From assembly GCA_913773825.1 (NCBI GenBank), contig CAJYHH010000085.1, positions 1-16,205 of the forward strand: a DNA stretch of 16,205 nt, in the 5' to 3' direction. Source of the DNA: Candidatus Sericytochromatia bacterium (GTDB lineage Bacteria > Cyanobacteriota > Sericytochromatia > UBA7694). The translations under genes and the position numbers were made by a program. The notes beneath the pieces were generated by a model. It had not been told where the DNA came from, did not search any database, and saw only the letters and a program-made list of their open reading frames with translations. The number at the start of each line of letters is the position of its first letter. Positions within the stretch are counted from its first letter, which is position 1. This document shows, in pieces, positions 1 to 4,947 of this stretch.

Positions 1-110
1 ACCAGCTTTTTATAGGCCGAACGAATATCCTCTGATGTTGCATCTGTGTTGATATTCAGAATGCTAAACAGATTTTCTTCTTTAATAATGCGATCCAGCT
101 CGATGCTCAC
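1..110 (-). CDS. J-domain (DnaJ-like) protein, N-terminal fragment cut by the window edge
   Basis: On the minus strand a GTG at 108-110 opens a frame that runs off the left end of the window, giving about 36 residues. Residues 14-36 (LFSILNINTDATSEDIRSAY then KKL) match helices I and II at the start of a J-domain (typical form: YxxLGVxxxAxxxxIKxAYRKL). The diagnostic HPD loop would lie beyond the edge and cannot be seen. J-domain proteins stimulate the ATPase of a DnaK/Hsp70 partner. The GTG start is chosen because AAAAGG lies 9 bases upstream and no in-frame ATG, GTG or TTG exists between it and the upstream in-frame stop. It could be DnaJ, CbpA or a J-domain fused to another module. Confidence 0.7.
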   Translation of the reverse strand, partial: MSIELDRIIKEENLFSILNINTDATSEDIRSAYKKL

Positions 111-178
111 GAGACTGGGCCTTTTACGCGCATGATTACCGCTATCACAACTATGGCCCTTAGGGAGATGTGCTCTCT

Positions 179-227
179 ATTGTAAACCAAATCTTATAGA
201 CAGGATTGTAAAAAAATGCTTACAATC
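179..227. promoter_or_regulatory. ATTGTAAA boxes, including an inverted pair, between the J-domain gene and tRNA-Gln
   Basis: ATTGTAAA occurs at 179-186 and again at 205-212. The second copy forms an inverted repeat with TTACAATC (GATTGTAA 204-211, TTACAATC 220-227, 8-base gap). The same octamer occurs twice at 6264-6282. The location upstream of the J-domain gene fits a regulator site, but no regulator is identified. Confidence 0.3.
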
Positions 228-274
228 TGCCGTAAATCTTCTCGCCGTTCGCATTCCAGGTCAGATTAGCCTAT

Positions 275-282
275 GGTAGAAT
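275..282 (+). promoter_or_regulatory. Extended -10 promoter of tRNA-Gln
   Basis: TGGTAGAAT contains a TG-n extension (275-276) and a -10 hexamer TAGAAT (277-282). There is no good -35 match at normal spacing, which fits an extended -10 promoter. The predicted start near 289 leaves about 4 bases of leader before the tRNA. Confidence 0.5.
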
Positions 283-292
283 GCTTTTCAGT

Positions 293-364
293 TGGGGTAT
301 CGCCAAGCGGTAAGGCATCGGATTTTGATTCCGACATTCCTAGGTTCGATCCCTAGTACCCCAG
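293..364 (+). tRNA. tRNA-Gln (anticodon UUG)
   Basis: A full cloverleaf can be drawn. The acceptor stem is TGGGGTA (293-299) with TACCCCA (357-363) and discriminator G364. The D stem is GCC/GGC. The anticodon stem is TCGGA/TCCGA around the loop TTTTGAT, with anticodon TTG at 325-327. The T stem is CTAGG/CCTAG around TTCGATC. The 3' CCA is not encoded and must be added by CCA transferase. The UUG anticodon reads CAA and, by wobble, CAG; glutamine codons are very frequent in the large proteins of this window. Confidence 0.97.
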
Positions 365-370
365 CTTAAT

Positions 371-408
371 GCGCGCTCAATCGCACTTGTTGCGAGAGGG
401 CGCGTTTT
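371..408 (+). terminator. Terminator after tRNA-Gln
   Basis: GC-rich outer arms (GCGC at 371-374 region with GCGC at 399-403) enclose a perfect inner stem TCGCA-CTTGT-TGCGA (381-395). A run of four T follows at 405-408. It lies 6 bases after the tRNA 3' end, as expected for a short tRNA transcript. The stem has an internal mismatch region. Confidence 0.55.
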
Positions 409-490
409 GCTATGGGCGCTTTTAGGTTTTTATAGATGAGAATGTTATGCTGGAAAGACTGGATATGAAACCTTTTAGGAGTCTTGGCGA

Positions 491-709
491 ATGAAACCTG
501 TTCTGGCTTGTGCGCTGATTTTGACTTTAAGTTTATCTTTGGCAGCTTGCCGCAATCGTAACCAGGTCGACACGCCCTGTCCGACTGTCTATATGCCAGT
601 CTGCGGAGCTGATGGCAAGACTTATAGTAATGAGTGTGAGGCGCGCCGAGCAGGCCAGACTTTTACAAACGGCCAATGCATCGGCACAAGCCCGATTGTA
701 GGCGGTTAA
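491..709 (+). CDS. Small Kazal-type domain lipoprotein, 72 aa
   Basis: Residues 1-20 form a lipoprotein signal peptide with lipobox LAAC, so mature Cys20 would be lipidated and the protein anchored in the envelope. Residues 30-63 carry the Kazal signature CPTVYMPVCGADGKTYSNEC followed by a final Cys63. Kazal domains are canonical serine-protease inhibitors. By alignment with ovomucoid-type domains the P1 reactive-site residue would be Thr32. Only four cysteines remain (30, 38, 49, 63), equivalent to C2, C3, C4 and C6. C1 and C5, which pair with each other in the classical fold, are both gone, so the two remaining disulfides are still consistent. AGGAG at 477-481 lies 9 bases before the ATG. 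It stands alone between the tRNA and a convergent TPR gene. Protease inhibition is inferred, and a purely structural extracellular role is possible. Confidence 0.85.
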   Translation: MKPVLACALILTLSLSLAACRNRNQVDTPCPTVYMPVCGADGKTYSNECEARRAGQTFTNGQCIGTSPIVGG

Positions 710-737
710 ATTTCCTCAAACATTTAGACCAACACAC

Positions 738-772
738 AGCCTGTGACTCAGATACACCCTGAGCCACAGGCT
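738..772. terminator. Bidirectional stem-loop between convergent genes
   Basis: Arms AGCCTGTG-A-CTCAG (738-751) and CTGAG-C-CACAGGCT (759-772) pair, with one mismatch, around a 7-base loop. It lies between the Kazal gene and the TPR gene, which end facing each other. Neither side has a strong T-run, so intrinsic termination is plausible but not certain. Confidence 0.5.
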
Positions 773-803
773 TAATCCCTAAATAAAAGCTAATGACAGG
801 TGA

Positions 804-1808
804 CTAAAAGCTGCAGCTGGTCTTTTCGCAGACTGATGACATACCTAAGTCACAGGCTTTTTTAAAGTCTGACAAAGCAGCGGGACAGTTTTGGCGATGT
901 GCTTCGGTAAAGCCTCGCAGCATATAGGCCAGACCCACATCAGGCTCTAACTCAAGGCTGCGGTTAAAGTCCTGGCGGCTTTTATCATAGAGAATCCCCT
1001 GAGTAAAATAAGTACTGCCGCGCAGCAGATAAAAGCTGGCTTCATTAGGTGCCAACTCAATCGCGCGGTTTAAGGCTTTAATTGCCTGATCGTATTTTTT
1101 GTCGCCAGCCAGATAAATGCCATAGGTCAGGTAAATATCGGCATTGTTAGGATCTAGTTTCAGGGCATCTTCAACCGCTTTGAGTGATTTGCCAAAGGAC
1201 TCGCGCTGATAATGGGTGTTGGCATCCAGCATCAGTTCATAGATTTGATAAAATTGCTGAAGCTTTTTGCCTTCGGTATCACGTAATAATTGCTGATAGC
1301 TAGGGTCTTTAGCCTGACTGATTTTGTTTAAATAGCTGAGGCAATCGGCGGCTAGCTTGTAATTGTTTTGCAGGGTGCGTTTAGCCAGCGTGATGCCGTA
1401 ATAATAAGTCTGAAAAAACTTATCGGCTTTGTCGGGTAAGCGCGTACTGTCATAGCGGAACTTGACTTTATATTGGGCTTGATTGGCTCTGCCGCTGGGT
1501 GCAAAAGCGAGAGTATCACTGCTCAAAATTAGGGCCATAGCTGGAAAATACTCAGGCTGGAGCTTCGTCGTGCTAAACATTGGCTGGGTTTTGAGATAGA
1601 CCAGGGCTTTTTCAAGGGCCTGGTTCTGGCTCTCAATCATAGCGATCAGTTCGCCAATATTGTGATCGAGTTCAGAGCTCAAAGGAATCTGGCTAAAGCC
1701 TTCAAAGCTTCTTGTCTCGGCACTGGCGGGCAGAAGTAGGGCACTTGTTAATAAGGCAGAACTAAGCAGTGGCTTGATGAACGATTGGATAATAGAACGG
1801 CGTGACAT
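804..1808 (-). CDS. Secreted tetratricopeptide-repeat protein, 334 aa
   Basis: The N-terminus (MSRRSIIQSFIKPLLSSALL...LLPASAE) is a Sec signal peptide, so the product is exported. About 160 residues of helical, unassigned sequence follow. The C-terminal part, about residues 195-330, holds at least three to four TPR units. One has the typical pattern ADIYLTYGIYLAGDKKYDQA then AIKALNRAIELAPN, followed by ASFYLLRGSTYF and AYMLRGFTEA units. The last repeat ends in a Cys-containing tail that resembles Sel1-like ends. TPRs bind partner proteins, and no enzyme motif is seen. The frame can be extended to a GTG at 1838, but that codon is about 2 bases from the predicted transcription start, whereas the ATG at 1808 has TGGA about 7 bases upstream and begins the signal peptide cleanly. 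It is downstream of and on the same strand as the exonuclease III gene, with an apparent promoter of its own. Confidence 0.8.
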   Translation of the reverse strand: MSRRSIIQSFIKPLLSSALLTSALLLPASAETRSFEGFSQIPLSSELDHNIGELIAMIESQNQALEKALVYLKTQPMFSTTKLQPEYFPAMALILSSDTLAFAPSGRANQAQYKVKFRYDSTRLPDKADKFFQTYYYGITLAKRTLQNNYKLAADCLSYLNKISQAKDPSYQQLLRDTEGKKLQQFYQIYELMLDANTHYQRESFGKSLKAVEDALKLDPNNADIYLTYGIYLAGDKKYDQAIKALNRAIELAPNEASFYLLRGSTYFTQGILYDKSRQDFNRSLELEPDVGLAYMLRGFTEAHRQNCPAALSDFKKACDLGMSSVCEKTSCSF

Positions 1809-1846
1809 GATTTTCCAGTTAGATGAGGGTAGTAGCACTGCAGATC

Positions 1847-1855
1847 ACTATACCA
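1847..1855 (-). promoter_or_regulatory. Extended -10 promoter of the TPR gene
   Basis: Reading the minus strand, TGGTATAGT gives a TG-n extension and the -10 hexamer TATAGT (1852-1847). The predicted start is near 1840. No convincing -35 is seen. This supports the ATG at 1808 over the GTG at 1838. Confidence 0.4.
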
Positions 1856-1918
1856 TTTTGGGCACAATTGGTGATCTGAGTCGAAACTGCCCTGTTTAGG
1901 CAATTTTATTAGTTAAGT

Positions 1919-2704
1919 TTAGAGTTCAATACTTGAAGGACAGTGATCTGAGCCATATACGTCTGGATGAATCCGGGCTGCTTTGATGCGCGGTACCAGG
2001 GCTTGGTTCATCATAAAATAATCCAGGCGCCAGCCAATATTTCGCTCACGTGCGCCGGCTCTAAATGACCACCAGGTGTACTGATCTTTTAAGTCTGGAT
2101 GAAGACTGCGGAAAATATCCACATAGCCATTGGCGATATAAGTGTCGATCATAGCGCGCTCTTCGGGTAAAAAGCCTGTGTTTTTTTCATTGGCCTTAGC
2201 GTTTTTAAGATCAATCGGCATATGGCAGGTGTTCCAGTCACCGCCAATAATCACGTTTTGGCCAGCAGTAACCCGCTCATTTGCTTGTTTCAGTAACTCG
2301 CGATAAAAAGCCAGCTTATAAGGCACACGGCCTAAGTCATGCTGACCATTGGGAAAATAGACGTTGTAAAGCACAAAATCCGGGTGCTCAGTCATCAGCA
2401 CTCGGCCTTCGTTATCGTAAATTTCAACGCCAAGCCCTTTTTGTATACTGATAGGCTTTTCTCGACAAAAGGTGGCCACGCTGGAATAGCCTTTTTTTTG
2501 AGCAGAATGCCAGTAAGTATGATAACCGTGGCCTTCGAGCAGTTCATGGGAAAGCTGGTCCGGCCAGGCTTTAGTCTCTTGCAGGCAGAGCACATCTGGT
2601 TGAGTTTGTTCAAGCCAGGTTAAAAAGCCTTTTTTTTCTACGGCGCGAATGCCGTTTACGTTCCAGGTGTAAATTTTCACGTTGGGTCTCGTTTCACTCG
2701 TCAT
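1919..2704 (-). CDS. xth: Exodeoxyribonuclease III / AP endonuclease, 261 aa
   Basis: This is a member of the exonuclease III (ExoA/XthA) branch of the endonuclease/exonuclease/phosphatase family. It cuts DNA 5' to abasic sites and removes 3' blocking groups in base excision repair. Visible motifs, numbered from the ATG at 2704, are KIYTWNVNGIRA (Asn15), DVLCLQETKA (metal-binding Glu43), YNVYFPNG, IIGGDWNTC (Asp156, Asn158), the product-binding TWWSFRAGARERNIGWRLDY block and the terminal SDHCP (Asp253, His254). Length is normal for the family (250-270). Start choice is uncertain. A TTG at 2731 has AGGA 10 bases upstream, the ATG at 2704 has no clear SD, and a GTG at 2680 would give the most typical short N-terminus. 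The gene is divergent from the MerR-like gene. Confidence 0.93.
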   Translation of the reverse strand: MTSETRPNVKIYTWNVNGIRAVEKKGFLTWLEQTQPDVLCLQETKAWPDQLSHELLEGHGYHTYWHSAQKKGYSSVATFCREKPISIQKGLGVEIYDNEGRVLMTEHPDFVLYNVYFPNGQHDLGRVPYKLAFYRELLKQANERVTAGQNVIIGGDWNTCHMPIDLKNAKANEKNTGFLPEERAMIDTYIANGYVDIFRSLHPDLKDQYTWWSFRAGARERNIGWRLDYFMMNQALVPRIKAARIHPDVYGSDHCPSSIEL

Positions 2705-2739
2705 GTCATGATATCGGTCACTGAAATACAAGGGTGGGG

Positions 2740-2761
2740 GATCCTAAGATCGATCACGATC
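2740..2761. promoter_or_regulatory. Cluster of four GATC sites in the xth leader region
   Basis: GATC occurs at 2740-2743, 2748-2751, 2752-2755 and 2758-2761, four in 22 bases, with an outer inverted pair GGATC/GATCC. It lies between the divergent xth and MerR-like genes, just after the predicted xth start. Whether this organism has Dam-type methylation cannot be seen here. Confidence 0.3.
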
Positions 2762-2775
2762 CAAAAACAGTGCAT

Positions 2776-2784
2776 ATTCTAGCA
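2776..2784 (-). promoter_or_regulatory. Extended -10 promoter of xth
   Basis: On the minus strand TGCTAGAAT combines a TG-n extension with the -10 hexamer TAGAAT (2781-2776). The predicted start near 2769 gives a leader of about 38 bases to the TTG at 2731, or 65 to the ATG at 2704. No good -35 is seen. Confidence 0.35.
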
Positions 2785-2801
2785 CAGGGAGAAAAAGACC
2801 C

Positions 2802-3464
2802 ATGAACCAGTTACCTCCTCTACCCAGCGAAATGCTCGCAACCGAAATCGGCGTTCCGGTTCAGACTGTAGCCGAGTGGGTGGATGAATTTAAAATTCCG
2901 CTGCCTCAGAAATATCAGCGCAATGCCCTGCAGGTGCTGCAGATGGTGAAAGATCTCAAAGACAAAAACTGTGGTTTCCAAACCATTCAGCGTCAGATTC
3001 AGCTGGATTACCCTGAGCTCAAACAAGAAAATCACCATTTTATTGAGATGGGCCCCTTAGCCGTTGAACGCGAAGCGAATGTTGATGACCTTAATCAGTA
3101 TTTTAGCTCACTGCGCGAAGAGCTTTTAGAACTCAGTGAACTCGCTGAAAAATACGCTCAGGCCAATTATTCCATCGGCCAGATGACGATGCAGATGAGC
3201 CAGCTTGAAGATGAAAATCAGCGCCTGCGAGCCCAATTGCGTCTGCTGCCTTCACCCGAAGCCTGGGAAGCGATGCAGGCCCGTGAAAATACCTATAAAA
3301 ACCTACTTCAGGGCATGCAGCAGCGTGTTCAGGCCCTTGAAGAGCAAGTTCGCGAGATCAGCGGCCAAAGTAATACGCAGAGTATAAGCCCTGTTGTTCG
3401 CAGCCTGCCTGAGCTGCCGACAGTCGATCTGCGCCAGCTCCAGTTGCCTTTTGAGCAGGATTAA
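2802..3464 (+). CDS. MerR-like helix-turn-helix protein with C-terminal coiled coil, 220 aa
   Basis: Residues 11-70 resemble the DNA-binding half of a MerR-family winged helix: a first helix-turn-helix (LATEIGVPVQTVAEWVDEF), a wing region containing KYQRNALQVLQ, then a second helix pair (MVKDLKDKNCGFQTIQRQI). Residues 95-190 are strongly helical with coiled-coil heptads (REELLELSELAEKYAQ; QMSQLEDENQRLRAQL; RVQALEEQVREI). The tail is Pro/Leu-rich. There is no ligand-binding Cys set or known effector domain. Likely a dimeric DNA-binding protein or regulator, and its targets are unknown. GGAG lies 10 bases before the ATG. It is divergent from xth across 70 or so bases and ends 3 bases from the convergent methyltransferase gene. 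Confidence 0.6.
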   Translation: MNQLPPLPSEMLATEIGVPVQTVAEWVDEFKIPLPQKYQRNALQVLQMVKDLKDKNCGFQTIQRQIQLDYPELKQENHHFIEMGPLAVEREANVDDLNQYFSSLREELLELSELAEKYAQANYSIGQMTMQMSQLEDENQRLRAQLRLLPSPEAWEAMQARENTYKNLLQGMQQRVQALEEQVREISGQSNTQSISPVVRSLPELPTVDLRQLQLPFEQD

Positions 3465-3479
3465 AACCTAATCAGGTTT
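3464..3479. terminator. Short inverted repeat between convergent stop codons
   Basis: AAACCT-AATC-AGGTTT overlaps the stop codons of the two convergent genes (TAA at 3462-3464, and TAG on the minus strand at 3470-3468). The stem is only 6 bp and AT-rich, so it could be a weak bidirectional terminator or chance. Confidence 0.2.
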
Positions 3480-4274
3480 ATCTGCTTTTTTAGAGCTGGG
3501 GAGTATTTGCTCTTCACCTTTGTTTTTGTTGAGTCTCACGTTCAAAGCCTGAATATGGGCGGCTGTCACGCCGCAACAGCCGCCTATTATCTCAGGCTGA
3601 TAGCTGTTTGCAATGTCTGATAGAGCAACCGCAAAGTCTTCAGGGCTAAGGTATTCACCAGGGCCAGAGCCAGCATTGGGACAACAAGCCAGTTGTTTAT
3701 TACTCTGAGTTCGAATCCAGCGGAGCGCTGCATCAACACTATCTGGCCCCAGTGAGCAATTTACGCCCAAGAGCTGAACAGGTAAGGCATTTAGCCGTTG
3801 ACAGACACTCTCAATTGATTGCCTGCCAATTAAACTGTCTGTTGTTGTTAGCGAAAAATTAATCGCTATTGGCACGTCGAGCTTGAGCTCAGAGAGCGCT
3901 ATCTGACAAGCTTTGACGGCAATTTCAGCTTGTAGTGGGTCCTGGACGGTTTCAATCCAGAGCCAGTCGACACCGCCTTGCAGCAAACCTCGAGCCCGTT
4001 CTATATAGCTCAGACAAAGCGCCTGCTGATCAACTGAATCATGATAAGGAAAGTACCAGCCCGGCCCTAGTGAACCTGCCACAAGCGCCTGTGATCCCGC
4101 AACTTCACGGGCTAGCGTTGCGCCTGCGTAACAAAGTTGTTCAGCTCTAAATCCCGTGCCGTTTAAACTATCCGGGTCACAGCAAAAAGTATTAGTGGTG
4201 AGCAGCCGTGAGCCTGCAGCAAAAAAAGCCTGATGCATCGCGCTGACGGCTTCTGGCTGAAGCACATTCATCAA
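3468..4274 (-). CDS. Homocysteine S-methyltransferase family protein; 5' end frameshifted
   Basis: Members of this family (MmuM, BHMT, the N-terminal part of MetH) transfer a methyl group to the zinc-bound thiol of homocysteine. Visible features are TTNTF (residues 26-30), LVAGSLGP (64-71), WIETVQDPLQAE, the zinc ligands GVNCS (Cys173) and GGCCG (Cys233, Cys234), and CPNAG. The frame has a TTG at 4274 followed by ATG, but this start drops the conserved first strand. In the same frame, upstream codons 4334 to about 4302 encode DGGIGTALLIH, the family's N-terminal motif, with no ATG, GTG or TTG between it and the stop at 4403. A plausible true start lies in another frame (see the entry for 4337-4417). 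The gene may therefore be a recent pseudogene, phase-variable, or affected by an assembly error. The 3' two-thirds look intact. Confidence 0.8.
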   Translation of the reverse strand: MMNVLQPEAVSAMHQAFFAAGSRLLTTNTFCCDPDSLNGTGFRAEQLCYAGATLAREVAGSQALVAGSLGPGWYFPYHDSVDQQALCLSYIERARGLLQGGVDWLWIETVQDPLQAEIAVKACQIALSELKLDVPIAINFSLTTTDSLIGRQSIESVCQRLNALPVQLLGVNCSLGPDSVDAALRWIRTQSNKQLACCPNAGSGPGEYLSPEDFAVALSDIANSYQPEIIGGCCGVTAAHIQALNVRLNKNKGEEQILPSSKKADKPD

Positions 4275-4336
4275 GTCTACAACCGCCAGCTCAGGGCTTT
4301 TATGGATTAATAAAGCCGTCCCGATCCCGCCATCCG

Positions 4337-4417
4337 CTAAAAGTGGTGGGTGGTGGGTGAGTCCAGTGCAGAAAGAGAAGACGCAAATGTCTCTAGTTCT
4401 TTAAATCCACCATTCAT
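4337..4417 (-). pseudogene. Displaced 5' end of the homocysteine methyltransferase gene, 26 codons then stop
   Basis: An ATG at 4417 opens a 26-codon frame (begins MNGGFKELETFASSLSALDS) that ends at a TAG at 4339-4337. It overlaps the out-of-frame DGGIGT region of the methyltransferase frame. The helix-like composition and the position just before the DGGIGT strand match a normal family N-terminus. Joining the frames needs a net +1 (mod 3) base change. This could come from one extra 7-base unit or from removing both units of the heptamer repeat at 4343-4356; the latter joins SALDS directly to LLADGGIGT. The upstream ribosome site is weak. Confidence 0.5.
4343..4356. repeat. Heptamer tandem repeat (GTGGTGG)x2 at the frameshift
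   Basis: Two perfect GTGGTGG units stand in tandem, followed by a partial third (GTG, 4357-4359). On the coding (minus) strand this reads CCACCAC twice. The unit length is not a multiple of three, so each gain or loss changes the reading frame. Confidence 0.75.
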
Positions 4418-4434
4418 AACTCACAACCCACCAC
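4343..4434. repeat. Inverted GTGGTGGGT / ACCCACCAC ends bounding 92 bases
   Basis: GTGGTGGGT at 4343-4351 (and again at 4350-4358) is the reverse complement of ACCCACCAC at 4426-4434. The similarity extends inward as TGAGT against ACTCA. The enclosed stretch covers the displaced methyltransferase start. It might be the trace of a tiny inserted element or an RNA stem; it is too short and single-copy here to classify. Confidence 0.3.
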
Positions 4435-4449
4435 AGCGCGCACTTTGCG

Positions 4450-4947
4450 CTACTTTACCCAGCTAAAGCCTTCAATTGCCTGGGCCAGTTCCAGATCTTT
4501 GGCTGTCACCTGGTTGCCAGCGTCATGGGTATTGAGCGTCAGTTTGACTTTGTTATAGACATTGTGAATTTCAGGATGGTGATTACGGGTTTCTGCTTCA
4601 TAGCTTAAACGCACTAAAAAGCTCATCGCTTCGCGAAAGTTTTCAAAGTTATAGTCTTTATGCAGAGCCTGATCAGAATAAGTCCAGCCGGGCAGTTTAT
4701 TGAGGACGGTTTGAATCTCTTCGGAACTTAAAGCTGTATTTGCTGCATCTGACATGGGATGTTCTCCTTGAAAATAGGTTTGATAAACACCTGGTTCTTT
4801 GAGGGCTAATTGCTCAGGGACAGGGACTCCGACAAAGATAAAAAACAAAGCCAGCGGCGTTAACAGGCTCTGACCCATGGGTAAGAAGCCTAATAACATC
4901 ATTAACACCGCGACTTCAAACGGGCCAAAACTGGGCTCGGCAATCAT
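4450..4947 (-). CDS. Pterin-4a-carbinolamine dehydratase, with in-frame hydrophobic N-terminal extension
   Basis: Residues 65-165 are a complete pterin-4a-carbinolamine dehydratase (PCD/PhhB), which dehydrates 4a-hydroxytetrahydropterin in pterin recycling. The active-site block is AETRNHHPEIHNVY (His-His-Pro), followed by the second His in LNTHDAG and by Asp in TAKDLELA. PCDs are normally about 95-115 residues and cytosolic. An internal ATG at 4755 (Met65) has a very good AAGGAG 8 bases upstream and gives a standard 101-aa PCD. The longer frame starts at the ATG at 4947, overlapping the stop of the HAD gene as ATGA, and adds a 64-residue segment with two hydrophobic stretches (about 10-24 and 28-43). 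So the cell could make a short soluble PCD, a small membrane protein fused to it, or both. No aromatic amino-acid hydroxylase is in view. Confidence 0.85.
   Translation of the reverse strand: MIAEPSFGPFEVAVLMMLLGFLPMGQSLLTPLALFFIFVGVPVPEQLALKEPGVYQTYFQGEHPMSDAANTALSSEEIQTVLNKLPGWTYSDQALHKDYNFENFREAMSFLVRLSYEAETRNHHPEIHNVYNKVKLTLNTHDAGNQVTAKDLELAQAIEGFSWVK
4764..4769 (-). promoter_or_regulatory. Strong internal ribosome binding site for the 101-aa PCD
   Basis: AAGGAG on the minus strand at 4769-4764 is 8 bases from the ATG at 4755. It is among the best Shine-Dalgarno matches in the window and argues that the main PCD product begins at 4755 rather than 4947. Confidence 0.75.

Noticed and set aside
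2339..2623. Open frames on both strands inside the exonuclease III gene
   Set aside because: They overlap a gene with unmistakable catalytic motifs, have no ribosome sites and show no protein-like motif.
4337..4356. Programmed ribosomal frameshift joining the two methyltransferase frames
   Set aside because: A -1 slip is needed at CAC-TTT-TAG, but no standard X-XXY-YYZ slippery heptamer is present. An indel in the heptamer repeat is a simpler explanation.
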